DNA of 64,000 bases from Piscicola geometra (GCA_943735955.1 OX030955.1:4863093-4927092), one strand, 5' to 3'. Numbered from the stretch's first letter, positions 1 to 12,414 are shown. A program made the numbers and translations. Notes: a model not told the origin generated them from the letters alone.

Positions 1-160
1 CAATGAGAAGTTGATGAAGTGATGGCGTAGCGTAGCTGGGGTTAGTGTTTATATGATGATGATGATGAAAACGACGATGATGATAAGGTCAACGATGATG
101 ACGATGATGATGATGCTAATGATGATGATGCTGATGAAGCAGACGAGAAGGCACACGAAC

Positions 161-3100
161 ATTCCTCCGAAGAGCACAGTGCAGCACATCTTCTCGGCGA
201 AATCGGCAGACTTCGGCTGGATGTAGTCCACTTCGAGATTCACCTGTTGTTGTTGTTGTTGTGCTTTTGTTGTTTTTTGTGTGCTTTTGTTGATGTTTTT
301 TGGTGTTGTTATTGTTGTAATTGTTTTGGATTTGTTGGTGTTGTGGTTTTTTATTTGTTGTTGTTGTTGTGGTCTTGTAATTGTATTAATGTTGTGGCCA
401 GCCAGCTGAAAGAATAGACACCAACCAGTCCACACCTATTCACCAAACACAACCACTCCACACCTATTCACCAAACACAACCACTCTACACCTATTCAAC
501 AAACACAACCACTCCACACCTATTCAACAAACACAACCACTCAACACCTATTCAACAAACACAACCACTCTACACCTATTCAACAAACACAACCACTCTA
601 CACCTATTCAACAAACACAACCACTCCACACCTATTCACCAAACACAACCACTCCACACCTATTCAACAAACACAACCACTCCACACCTATTCAACAAAC
701 ACAACCACTCCACACCTATTCAACAAACACAACCACTCTACACCTATTCAACAAACACAACCACTCCACACCTATTCAACAAACACAACCACTCTACACC
801 TATTCAACAAACACAACCACTCTACACCTATTCAACAAACACAACCACTCTACACCTATTCAACAAACACAACCACTCCACACCTATTCAACAAACACAA
901 CCACTCCACACCTATTCAACAAACACAACCACTCTACACCTATTCAACAAACAAAACCACTCTACACCTATTCAACAAACACAACCACTCCACACCTATT
1001 CACCAAACACAACCACTCTACACCTATTCAACAAACACAACCACTCCACACGTATTCAACAAACACAACCACTCTACACCTATTCAACAAACACAACCAC
1101 TCCACACCTATTCAACAAACACAACCACTCCACACCTATTCAACAAACACAACCACTCTACACCTATTCAACAAACACAACCACTCCACACCTATTCAAC
1201 AAACACAACCACTCCACACCTATTCAACAAACACAACCACTCTACACCTATTCAACAAACACAACCACTCCACACGTATTCAACAAACACAACCACTCTA
1301 CACCTATTCAACAAACACAACCACTCCACACCTATTCAACAAACACAACCACTCCACACCTATTCAACAAACACAACCACTCTACACCTATTCAACAAAC
1401 ACAACCACTCCACACCTATTCAACAAACACAACCACTCCACACCTATTCAACAAACACAACCACTCCACACCTATTCAACAAACACAACCACTCCACACC
1501 TATTCAACAAACACAACCACTCCACACGTATTCAACAAACACAACCACTCCACACCTATTCAACAAACACAACCACTCTACACCTATTCAACAAACACAA
1601 CCACTCTACACCTATTCAACAAACACAACCACTCCACACCTATTCAACAAACACAACCACTCCACACGTATTCAACAAACACAACCACTCCACACCTATT
1701 CAACAAACACAACCACTCCACACCTATTCAACAAACACAACCACTCTACACCTATTCAACAAACACAACCACTCCACACCTATTCAACAAACACAACCAC
1801 TCCACACCTATTCAACAAACACAACCACTCCACACCTATTCAACAAACACAACCACTCCACACCTATTCAACAAACACAACCACTCCACACCTATTCAAC
1901 AAACACAACCACTCTACACCTATTCAACAAACACAACCACTCTACACCTATTCAACAAACACAACCACTCTACACCTATTCAACAAACACAACCACTCTA
2001 CACCTATTCAACAAACACAACCACTCCACACCTATTCAACAAACACAACCACTCCACACCTATTCAACGCATGAGCAAACAAACGCCATTATATTGGCAA
2101 AGTGACTTAACATGTAGCGTCAGGTAATGTGGACAATGGATCCTCTCCTTCCCCTCTCCTTCCCCTCTCTTTCCCTTCCATCTCTCCCCTCTCCTTCCCC
2201 TCTCTTTCCCTTCCATCTCTCCCCTCTCCTTCCCCTCCATCTCTTTTCTCTCCCTTCTTTTCCATCCCTTCCTCACCTTTCCCTCCCTTCCATTCCTCCC
2301 CTCACTCCTCCATACCCCATCTTCCCCCCCCCTCCTCCCTTCACACCTTCTTTCCAATCAGTTTCTTCCTTAGGAATTCTCGCGCCTCGAACATGTAGGG
2401 TGTGTCGTAGAGGGGTCGTGGCCGGTACTTGGCGTCTGCCTTCTTTTCGCCACCTTCTATGCCCGTGTCTTGAGGCCTGTGTCAATGTGAGTGTGTGCCG
2501 AGAGGGTTTTGTATGCATGGGGGTGGGGTGTTGTGTGTGTGGAGAGGGGGTTTGTGTGTGGGAGTGTGTGTCTGTTTGTGGGAGGAGAGGTTTGTGTGTG
2601 GGGAAGAAAGAGTTGTGTTTGGGGAGAGGGGGGGAGTTTGTGTGTGTGTTTATGTGGTGGTGCAGTGTTGTGGTAGTGAATATACTAGAACGAGTCATTG
2701 TGGTACATGATTTACGACAGCATTCTTTGAAGATACTTCAAGTAAACGCTAAAGAAATTTAACAAATCGTTTTCAAACACCTAAAAAACATACCAAAGGA
2801 TGACATCAACATCGTTACTACCACCAACATAATCATTATCAACACCACCACTAGCACCAACCATCATGATCATCACCCCCCTACCCCACCAAATCACCTG
2901 GGAGGCCTGATGCTGGAGATGAAGACCTTCTGCAGACTGTCATCAGTCGTCAGCCTCACCATAAGGGCGTCTCCGTTCAACACTTCGACCACTTTGCCAG
3001 ACAACTTCTTCTCTTTTATCTCAACGGCGGGAGTTGGCGCTATGTAATTCTTCCAGAGTCGCAGCTTCTTCTCTTTCGCTTGTCTGCGTGTTTGGTTCGT

Positions 3101-3604
3101 GGTGGGCGATGACGACGATGCGGGTGAGGGGAAAGTGGGAGAATTGCATTTTTGGGCGGGATGGTGATGATGATGATGGGATGGTGATGATGATGATGGG
3201 ATGGTGATGATGATGATGGGATGGTGATGATGATGATGATGGGAAGGTGAAGCGATGTGATGAGTTGATGCCGAGTCGGGAATTCATTGACAGAAGATGC
3301 GACTATCCACGAAGTACCCGTGCATTCAAAAACACCAACATCTTAATTCATTTTAACTACATCCACCACCTACCATATACACTACATTACCCCCTCCCCC
3401 CCAACTACCCAATTTCCAATAACCAGCACCAACACCACCCCCCTCCCCACCACCATTACCCCCACCGACTTCTCAGCAGCCCTCATCTTGTCGACGCCCT
3501 GCGTGACGTTCTTCATGCTCCAGTCGCTACAGTGCGCAAAGCCTTCGGAGAGCAGCAGCTCTGAGATGTTCCCGCTCTGTGGTGGTGATAATGATGATGA
3601 TGTT

Positions 3605-3636
<32 letters not shown>

Positions 3637-4276
3637 GCAGACACATAAAAAAGCAGACACATACACGCAGAAAAACACACACAAAATGACACACAGCTAC
3701 ACACACACACACACACACACGAACAGGGTGTTTGACGGTGGCAAGGAGGTTCTGGTTGGAGGCCCCTTCGACCAGTATCTAGGGGACGATGCAGTAGCAG
3801 TGAAATGTTGCAGTGACTCAAACTTAAATGATTTAACCACTGGACAATCATTGTGTAGTAACGTATGTGTGCATGTGTGTGCGTGCGTGCATGTATGTGT
3901 GCGTTTGTGAATGTGTGAATGTGTGTGTGAGTGTGTGTGTGTTGTTAGCATGAAGGATGCTGGAGTTGTTGTATGTACAACGAAGTAGAATATAATATAA
4001 TACAATATAATACAAAACAATATAGGCCATATTGTACTATATTTTGTTTCATTATACTATATAATATAGTATAACATAAAACATAAAAACATATATATAT
4101 AGACTATATTGTACTGTTATTCATTTTATTGTATTATATTATACTAAACTATAGAGTATAATATTATACATTTTCTAAAAATAGAATAAAATATGGTCTT
4201 GAGCATTGCGAGGTCACCTTAACATCTTGCTGCAGCAGTCTCACTTCCGTGAAGTATCTGTCAGGAAACGAAATGG

Positions 4277-4343
<67 letters not shown>

Positions 4344-4520
4344 ATCATACACTACTCACCACCACATTAAATTTTCCATTATCATCGTCATCATCAGCAG
4401 CATCATCATCATCATCAAGACTACCATCATCATCATCATCATCACCACCACACTTACTTTACTTCTTCGGCGAATGGCTCAGGGACACTCTTGCCTTCTT
4501 CTATCTTGAACATCGGTGTC

Positions 4521-4551
<31 letters not shown>

Positions 4552-7500
4552 GTGTTAGTGCGCACGCATAATTGAGCCACTCACACATGCATAAAAAATG
4601 TATATTTAAAAAACTGGATCCCCCTATCTACACATAAAACCATCATCCATCCCTTCTTCACCTCTTTTAACCCACTCATCCACTCTCACCCACCATCCCT
4701 CTTCACACACCATCCCTCTTCACCCACTCATTTCTTCTCACCCTCCCATTATTTCTCTCAACACACCCATCTCTCTTTACCAAACCAATTTATCCACACC
4801 CATCCACCTAAATCCTTTAACTCACCCAACAATTCCTTCTCACACACCCACCTACACATCCATCCCTCTTTACCCACCCAATCACCCTCCCCACCCAACC
4901 ATTCCACCCCCTCACCCACCCAACCATTCCACCCCCTTCTCCATCCAAAAGCACCCACCCATCCACCCATCGCCCTCGTACCTTGATGCCGGTGAACATG
5001 ACGGTGACGTATTGGAAGGAGGGCAGCAGGAAGGCTCTGACGGTGCAGCCATCCCGCACGTGCTCTATCACCGCTGGTGGTGGATTGGTGGAAGTGTGGA
5101 TTTGGGCTGCAACCAACATAACCAACCAACCATCAATCAAACCAACTAACCCTCCCCCCCTCATTATCAAACCAACCAATCAACCAATCTTCTCCCAAAT
5201 CAACCAACCCAACTACTCAACCAATCAAACTAACCTACCACCCACCACTAAACCATCAACCAACCTTGAACCAACCAACAAACCAACCCCCTCCCCACTA
5301 CCAACCAACCAAGAAAACCCCCTCCCCACAAACCAACCAACCAAAAAAACCCACCGAACCACCCTCTCACCAACCAACCAACCAACGAACCATCGATCTC
5401 CTTATTCTTGCACGCGTCAGCGAACTGCCTGGAATTCTCGAGACTCCACTTGACGTCCCTCACATGACCGCCTGCATCCTCGTCCGTCCACTTGCCCCTC
5501 TTGCCCGCCACCGCTGCCTCCTCCAGCTGTATCAGCTTCGTGTGCTGTTCGCTGGTGGGGGGGGGGGGGGGGGGGGTGGTTTATGAGGGGTTTAATGGGT
5601 AGGTAGTGAGTGAGGGAAAGTGAGTGCGTGGGTAGAAATGAGGACGGGTGGGTGGTGGAGAATGAGTATGTGGTGATGAAGAAGGCTGGGTGGTGAGAGA
5701 GGGTGGGTGGTGAGAGAGGCTGAGTGGTGAAAGAGGCTGGGTGGTGAGAGAGGGTGGGTGGTGAGAGAGGCTGGGTGGTGAGAGAGGCTGGGTGGTGAGA
5801 GAGGCTGGGTGGTGAGAGAGGGTGGGTGGTGAGAGAGGCTGGGTGGTGAGAGAGGCTGGGTGGTGAGAGAGGGTGGGTAGTGGAGAGAAGAAGGGGAGGG
5901 GAATCATAGAGCTTTTAGGAGATTGGTTGCGAAGGTTGGTGGTTATATGTGGAGAGACACATGCTATGAGTTTGAATCTTTTTTTTTGAAATCCGTTGAT
6001 AACGATGTTTGAGTGAGAAGCTGAAGTAAAATAATTTTTCAAAGATGAATATTTAGGTTTCAAAAAAATCATTTTCTGGTTTTTTCTAGGTACTTAACAT
6101 CAAAAGCAACAAAAACAAAAATACCAAAATGCACAAACTCACTCGATGCGGATGCCAGTCTTCCTCACCTCGACGAGGCCCTCACTCACCAGACTCTCTA
6201 CCAAGTTCTCACCCGTCGTGTCTGAGCCACCAAGGAGGAAAAGGGGTGTGGTGGTGGAAATGGTGGTGGTGTTTTGTTATCATTAAAATTGTGTCTGTGT
6301 CACAGGGTTAGGGTTAAGTGAGAGAAAGGAGGAAAATTGTGGAATTTTGTGAGCGTCTGTGCCAGGCAGGGAGAAGGTGAAGTGGTGGTTGTGTTTAGAG
6401 ACCTCATTTTATTTCGTTAACAGTTTTTATTAATACAGTGTCGAATACAGGACTTAGTATTCAAAATGGCTATTTGAATATAAATACGAATAGAATATTT
6501 GATACAACTCTAGATATAGTATTTGTATGTATCTAGTTAGCTATTAAATTTAGTTTTAGTTAACTATTAAATTAAACTAACAATTATAAGCTAAATAGTA
6601 AGAATGATTATGATTATGATTATTATTGTTATTAAAATAAAATAAAAGTCATGGTGAAATAGATCAATAAGGCGTGCTGTTAGAGGTTAATCAATTTATT
6701 AATGGAGGTTCAACAGTGGTGAGGTTTGATTGGACTGAAAATGAAGAGATATTTGTTTGGAGAAAATTAGTCAAACAGATTTTATTTGATTATCCAATAA
6801 TAATGGAAATCATGGTGGTGGTGATGATGATTTTGATGATAGTAATGATAGGATATTGTTGGAACAGTTAGGAACCTTTTCCGAGGTAGACTAGACCATA
6901 TTCTTTTTTGTTTCCTACAGTTTTTGGGTCGAGAACAAAACACACCTGTTTGCCAACCAACTTCTTCCTTAGGAACTCTCTGGACTCCCAGGCAAAAGGC
7001 TGGAAAAGTTGGGTTGTTTTATTTTAATATTTAATAATAACTCAATATTATTAAAATTAAACACAATATTGTGTTATTTAAATCCATTTCGAGTTTCAAA
7101 TTTTTGTGTTCTTATAATAAACCAATAATTCAAAAATCAATTAAAATAGAAATGATTAAACTAAGATTTGTAAACGCCTTCGAAATCATCCATCTCCACC
7201 TGGCCACACCTCATCTTTTGCCTCCTGACTGTTTGCAAATTCTGAGCTGGGATCTGCAGGTCGTCGGGCCAGCTTGGGCGCCGTCACACCACTCAGACCA
7301 ACCGTTCTTTCAGGTGGTGGTCCCCCCTTCGGAACCCCCCGAACCACTATGGTGTCCCCTGAGAGAATCTGATGGGCAATGGTGGTTCGCGATGGTGGTT
7401 GTTGTAGTATTCGTAAGAATTTGAATGTATTAGAATTATTATTTATAAACAAGAAAAAGGGAAAGTGTATTTAAAAAGAAAAATAAATTATATTGGAAAA

Positions 7501-7936
7501 TAATTATTTCTATGGATCAAGATAGGAAAAAAGTGAATATAATTTGTCTGTTTACAATTCCCACATGTTTTACTTAGCTTGTAATTTACTAATTTACTGG
7601 GGTAGTTATGAGTGTTTAATAAACACTGTTTATGAATGGTGATGATCATTTTACGCTTTACTTAGCCACAAAACAATTCATACTACATGCGCCTAGCCAG
7701 ACATAACAGAAAAAATACAACGAAATTAAAAAACATCTAATTATATAATTTTCCAAATTCCTTCAAGCGATCTTTACAAATCTCCGGCATTTCCATATGC
7801 AACGACGTAGGCGATGTGGTGTTGGTGGTGGGCTGAAGAGAAGAAGATGGACACTAACTTGTTTGACGGTTCCTCTGAGCAGAGATCCCGTGCCGAAAGA
7901 CGGCAATGGTGTGGTGGCTGTGGCAGGAGCTGACAT
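161..7936 (-). CDS. SND1: SND1 / Tudor-SN (staphylococcal nuclease and tudor domain protein), 5' half only
   Basis: Multifunctional RNA-binding protein of RISC, splicing and transcription complexes. Thirteen minus-strand exons join in phase: 7859-7936, 7210-7368, 6876-6999, 6143-6221, 5391-5551, 4982-5073, 4458-4519, 4218-4257, 3725-3778, 3470-3576, 2898-3083, 2347-2476, 161-243. They encode 451 residues, about half of the usual ~900. The start ATG at 7936 gives [15 protein letters not shown], joined to [19 protein letters not shown]. Family motifs are seen in order: [65 protein letters not shown] and [17 protein letters not shown]. These cover SN-like domains 1 and 2 and the start of the third. 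The remaining SN domains and the tudor domain must lie left of base 1. The donor of exon 3470-3576 (GTCGGT) is weak and was chosen by phase. Introns are unusually rich in satellites. Confidence 0.95.
427..2068. repeat. 28-bp minisatellite, about 58 copies, in an SND1 intron
   Basis: Head-to-tail copies of a 28-bp unit (CACCTATTCAACAAACACAA followed by CCACTCCA) fill almost the whole intron between SND1 exons 161-243 and 2347-2476. Units differ mainly at one base (CTCCA versus CTCTA). There is an early ACCAAAC variant, and a CACGTATT variant at about 1051, 1275, 1527 and 1667. The strand read by SND1 is T/G-rich. No open reading frame of note crosses it. Confidence 0.98.
2135..2345. repeat. 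Polypyrimidine/polypurine tract
   Basis: About 200 bp of nearly pure C/T on the plus strand (TCCCCTCTC and TCCCTTCC blocks), directly after SND1 exon 2347-2476 in the direction of transcription. In the SND1 transcript it would be purine-rich. Long homopurine/homopyrimidine stretches with mirror symmetry can form triplex DNA; here that is inference. Confidence 0.85.
3159..3242. repeat. 20-bp tandem repeat (GGGATGGTGATGATGATGAT), about 4 copies
   Basis: Four near-perfect copies of a 20-bp GATG-rich unit lie in the SND1 intron between exons 2898-3083 and 3470-3576. Confidence 0.9.
3602..3950. repeat. CA/GT dinucleotide clusters flanking an SND1 exon
   Basis: (CA)n runs at about 3606-3632 and 3693-3720, and a GT-rich run at about 3862-3943, surround the 54-nt SND1 exon at 3725-3778. 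The exon donor (CCT|GTTCGTGTG on the minus strand) opens straight into the (GT)n run. Confidence 0.85.
4052..4074. repeat. Perfect AT-rich palindrome, 11-bp arms
   Basis: TTATACTATAT, one A, then its exact reverse complement ATATAGTATAA. It sits in an SND1 intron within a TATA-rich stretch (about 3985-4165). Confidence 0.85.
4272..4342. repeat. (GAT)n trinucleotide microsatellite
   Basis: About 70 bp of uninterrupted GAT/ATG repeats lie immediately upstream (minus sense) of the 40-nt SND1 exon 4218-4257. Further imperfect ATC-rich sequence follows to about 4445. Confidence 0.95.
4620..5395. repeat. Degenerate CCCACC / CAACCAAC simple-sequence region
   Basis: Imperfect CCCACYCATC-type repeats (about 4620-4975) and AACCAACC-type repeats (about 5110-5395) flank SND1 exon 4982-5073. 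No coding signal is seen in either apart from the exon. Confidence 0.8.
5556..5576. repeat. Homopolymeric G run forming a splice-acceptor tract
   Basis: An almost uninterrupted run of about 20 G on the plus strand. For the minus-strand SND1 gene it is a C run a few bases upstream of the CACCAG|CGAACAG acceptor of exon 5391-5551, so it serves as that intron's polypyrimidine tract. It could form a G-quadruplex on the non-template side. Confidence 0.85.
5680..5880. repeat. 17-bp minisatellite (GAGAGAGGCTGGGTGGT)
   Basis: About 12 copies of a 17-bp unit, varying GGCTGGG/GGGTGGG, lie in the SND1 intron between exons 5391-5551 and 6143-6221. Confidence 0.92.
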
Positions 7937-8624
7937 GTCAAAAAGTTTTAAACACGAGAAAGAACGGTGCAGGCTGTTTAATGATTATACCTAGCGTTCT
8001 GCCTTATACTTTTGATACAATTATATAGCAGGTGTATATTGTAAACTCTATAATATAGAGTTTACAATAGAGTCTATATGAATGTATGCGATCGTATGCT
8101 TTACACTTCTATCATATTGTATGCAGATGATATCCACGTATGCAGATGTTTTTCAGCTAGTTTATCTAGTTAGTGGTATTGAAGCGCATAACTTATTTTT
8201 GAACTGAAAAATACTTATTAAATTTTCTGAAGAAAAAAAAAATTTGCGGAATTTTTTTAAAATTGGTCGCTTTAGATAAAAACTTGGTTTTGCACCCATT
8301 TAATTTACAGATTTTTTTTCTTCTACAATGGAACTCCACATATCTTTCATATCTTAGAATCTACATTTACAATTTAGATTATATTGATAATACATCGTTT
8401 GAATCAGTTTTGATTATTATGAGCACATGTCTCTTAAAATGTAAGTTACATGAAGAGATATTTTTATAGTGTTTATTTCTTGTGGTTCTTGTTTTCACTA
8501 GGCGGTTGCACAAAAAATGACAGTAAGAACATTGAAAATAAATAAGCAAGTATATGTATTTTTATTTTACTGAAATGAAAAAAATTAATGTCTATAAATA
8601 GTTCATATAAGTGAAAATATAAAT
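7937..8624. other. Spacer between SND1 start and NCBP2 stop
   Basis: About 690 bp holding the presumed SND1 5' UTR/promoter and the NCBP2 3' UTR, both minus-strand. It is AT-rich with no coding exon seen. Its one clear structure is the inverted repeat at 8037-8069. Confidence 0.6.
8037..8069. repeat. Perfect 15-bp inverted repeat with 3-nt loop
   Basis: TATTGTAAACTCTAT, AAT, then ATAGAGTTTACAATA: every base of the arms pairs. It lies about 100 bp upstream of the SND1 start codon (minus strand), where it could form a hairpin or cruciform or be a dimeric protein site. No flanking terminal repeat or target duplication was recognised. Confidence 0.9.
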
Positions 8625-9407
8625 TTAAACTTCTTTTTCTTTTCCAAACTTTTGTAATACAACCATTCCATAGCCGCCTCTGCCAGTATCGAAATCTTGT
8701 CTATACTCATCCCTGACCTGTCCACCAGACCTCCCTCTCCCATATTGTCGTCCTTCTACGAATCCTGCATCCCAATCTGTCCTCAAAATGCGATCATCGA
8801 GTCTGGTTCCTTTTATATACCTCATTGCCTTTTCCGCGTCTTCTCTAAAGTAATACTCCACAAAACAGAATCCACAGGGAGTCTTTTTGACCTTGTGGAG
8901 ACCCATTATGACCCTTCTGACTTCTCCACAGTAGGAGAATAACTCGTAGACCTGGTCTTCAGTAGACTGGAAATTTAAGTTGCCAATGTACAATGTAGTA
9001 CTTTTTAATAATTTTTTCTCTTGTTCCCCTAGATTTCCCTGTAATTAATGGTTAAGTTTACATTTGCATTTTAAATAGCAGATTTAATTAAAATTCATCA
9101 AAGAAGAATGATTAAATTTGTAAATAATCTGAATTATGAAATTTATTGCAACTACTTAACATACAACATTTTAAAAAATGAGCGCAGATTTAAATCCATT
9201 TGCCAATACCACAAATTAATAAACACTTGAGACTGTTTTGCCAACAATTATGAAAATATTTAATCATAAAATTTTAATCAATTAGCTTCGAAGTTGCCTT
9301 GAAAGAAAATAATGATAAGAATTCACTTTAAAATGTTGGTCTCGGTACGTACTGAGCTCTATTGAGCTACGAGGACTTCTTTTCCGCTTTCTTGGATTTA
9401 CACTCAT
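8625..9407 (-). CDS. NCBP2: Nuclear cap-binding protein subunit 2 (CBP20)
   Basis: Small subunit of the nuclear cap-binding complex; it binds the m7G cap of RNA polymerase II transcripts together with CBP80. Two exons: 9327-9407 ([19 protein letters not shown] ... YRDQHFK) and 8625-9038, joined in phase 0, giving 164 residues (human 156). The RRM runs from about residue 38 to 115: RNP2 is LYIGNL, RNP1 is CGFCFVEY. The C-terminal cap-pocket segment has [20 protein letters not shown] and [19 protein letters not shown], nearly identical to the animal consensus. The N terminus carries a short basic stretch (PRKRKRSPR), possibly nuclear-localising. Its start is only 212 bp downstream of the GTPBP6 stop on the same strand. 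Confidence 0.97.
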
Positions 9408-9619
9408 CCCAAATTAGATTAAATTCTGCTTGAGTTTATTGTAGCTTTTTGGTTAAAAGTGGATTTATTTCAAAAGCAAAGACTAGTGACAAATTACTAA
9501 AAATTTATTTAAAAAACTTTTGAAATTATTTTATGAGTCAAAAATTTATATTTAATTTCAAAAGAATTAGAATACATTTAAAAGCTGTTAAAATTGACTA
9601 TTCAACTCACTCAAGTTTT
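9408..9619. other. 212-bp spacer between GTPBP6 stop and NCBP2 start
   Basis: AT-rich gap between two same-strand genes. Reading in the minus direction, a CAAGCAG lies about 20 nt before the NCBP2 ATG and could be a splice or trans-splice acceptor. No TATA box stands out. Whether NCBP2 has its own promoter or is co-transcribed cannot be told from sequence. Confidence 0.5.
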
Positions 9620-12414
9620 TTATTTCTTAGGTTTGAACTTTAGAGAAAACTTGGCATTAACTAAAGGCGTCATTTTGACTTTCAACAAATACTTCTCACT
9701 GTTCTTCGGATCCACCATGACACTCTCGACTACAGCCTCTTTGTACAACCAGCTGAGAAATTAATAAAAGAACAAACTTATGAATGCATGATAAATAAAT
9801 GGAAGCAAAAAAATCTTAATTAATTTTTTGATTTGCAACAGCTCTGAACGAATAAACCATATTCAAAGACTCACTTAGGAACCCATTCCACTCACGACAA
9901 CATGCTGCCTCCAATGGGAACTCTCAATCTCTTCGTGACCATTCCTGTCACTTTGCCTAGTACTCCTTGCATCACACTTATCAACTCCGGCACTCCCCAT
10001 CCTTCCTTCAAAGAAACCATCACCTCGTTCGGTGACGAAAATGAAGCTTTCAATGCATTCCTGGATTAAATAGTTTCTATAATTTTTTATGCTTTCAATG
10101 GTTTTAATGTCGTTATGAATTTTTTAAATAGGAATTAATTCAATATGCTTAAAAATCAAAAGCTTTGAAAGAATGATCGAGAATTTAATTGCAGAAAAGT
10201 CTAACAAACCGATCATCGTGGCTTAGAAGATCGGTCTTATTGTGGACGAAGACTAGATTTTGAAGAAGAGGATGGACGGATGAATTGATGAATTTAGGAT
10301 TTGATATACTGATTGCTGAATTGGGGTGTGAATTGGAGGATGAATTGGAGGATAAAGTTGTGAACGAAATGGTGGATGAATTGATAGAAGAACTGATAGA
10401 TGAATCAGTGGATGACTTGATAGATGAATCAGTGGATGAATCGATAGATGAATCAGTGGATGAATCGATAGATGAATTAGTGGATGAATGGCGTTTTAGG
10501 ATTCTTTTGAGAGTTTCAATGACAACTCTATTTTGGTTGCTTTTGTCGGGATGAGAGGAATCAGTAACGATCATGAGCAAGTCCTGGTGTGGATGGCAGC
10601 ACTATTCAATCCATGTCCAGCCCCCCCCCCCCGTTACCATTCACCATTATTAATAAATTCCATTCCCCCTCAACCACCATTATTCAACCACACCCGCCAT
10701 TCCCCGCCATTCTTTCAAATCCCCATCCCTTACCATTACCCAACCACATGCCACAATTCACCATCATTCTCCAACCACATGCACCCTCCCTCACGGCATA
10801 GGCGATTTCTTGCAAAGAAGCATTAAAAGCGTCGAAGAGCGATGGAGGAATGTTGGATATGAATCCTATTGTATCCACGTACAAGACCTGGAAAAGTGAT
10901 GATGATGATGCTGATGATGCGGGTGATAACTTTATGAATGGGTGGATGGATGAGTGGATAGATGGATGAGTGAATAAATGGGTGGATGGATGAGTGGATG
11001 GATGAGTGGATAGATGAGTGGATGAATGAGTAGGTGAACAGTGAGATATTTCGGTAAATAGGAAGTGATAACCAACTTTACATTATCATTTGCTACTAAA
11101 CCAAATATACCCGAACAGACAAAGTAATTTATTTGAAAAAAATCACTTTCAAATTATTCGGCAGAAAGCCGGTGAAGGTTGTGACGTCGAGGGTGGCGAA
11201 AAGTCTGTCTTCGGGAGTGATGCTGGCGTCACCGGTGAGGCACTGAATCAGGGAAGTCTTGCCTGGGTGAAAAGAGAAATAGCGTGGTGTTGATGATGAT
11301 GATGGGGGTGATGGAGATGATTATGATGGTGGTGTTGGTGGTGGTTGTGGAGATTTGGGTGATAATGATGATGTGGGTGATGATGATGATATGGAGGATT
11401 ATGATGATGGAAATGATGCGAGCGATAATGATGATGTGGGATGAATGGACAGTGGCGTAGTAGCTAATCTTACCAGCATTTGTGTATCCAACCACAGCGA
11501 TCACTGGGAGATCAGCCTATTTAAAATCCAACAATAAGAAAATTAATGAAATATGAAAAAAACAAAATTTAAGAAAAGTTAATTATAGGCTATAATTTAC
11601 AGCCCCATAAAACAGTCAATTATAGGTCATCATTAAACACCCCAAAATTCCAATTACTAAAGACACATACCTTCTTGCGACTGGAGCGGAACAGTTCCTT
11701 CTGAGAGGCAATCTTTTCCACCTCTTTCTTGATGCGTTCTTCTCTCTCCTTCGGTGAACAAATGTTTAAAATGAACGAACGATAAGGCTTCGGTCTCAGC
11801 GAAAGAATTCTACACTTTGCAGAAAAACTGACCTATGTAAAGCATTTCGACCCTTTGCAAAACTATGAATACTTGAACTATGTTAAAAAGTCATATAATA
11901 GAAGTACTCTTAATGTTAAAACATCACTTGCATTACATAAATTGCCATTAATTAAATACGATTATATTAATTTCTTACTAGCATAACTTTCTATTACAAA
12001 TAACTCTATCAAATTATAATATAACCTTAAAAAAAGTTGCATTACATTTTGACAAATTACATATCATTACATTGAAATAGAATTACCCATTCAATACACC
12101 ATAAAAAGTCAAAAATCCATCCACATACCCTGAGCAGGTGTTTCCTGGTGCTGAGGAACACCTCGCCACTGCCACCCAGCACCTCCAGAGAGTCTTTGTG
12201 GTGGTCGCTCTTGAAGTTGTTGTGGTGGAAGGTGTAGAGGTTCGACCTGAAGCCAAAGGCAAAGGGAGAGAGGATAATCTATCGTTTAAAGAACTTTTAC
12301 TGAATTTATTAAGATATTTATATGACATTTGTTTTTCCATAAAAGCAACATGAACACTGAACGCTATCTCATTAATAATCACGTTTTCATCATCCCCGTC
12401 ATCTCTACCGTCAC

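Noticed and set aside
49..435. 128-residue minus-strand open frame with poly-Gln and poly-Ile
   Set aside because: Only 161-243 is coding (SND1 exon 13); the rest is intronic GAT and GTT repeats on either side.
427..2068. CRISPR-like array
   Set aside because: 28-bp units are directly adjacent with no unique spacers, and the host is an animal; it is a minisatellite.
2127..2762. Open frames rich in Pro/Ser/Leu or Cys/Val/Gly across 2.1-2.8 kb
   Set aside because: They arise from the C/T tract and GT-rich intron sequence; the only coding part here is the minus-strand SND1 exon 2347-2476.
7797..7994. 65-residue plus-strand open frame
   Set aside because: Antisense shadow of SND1 exon 1 (7859-7936).
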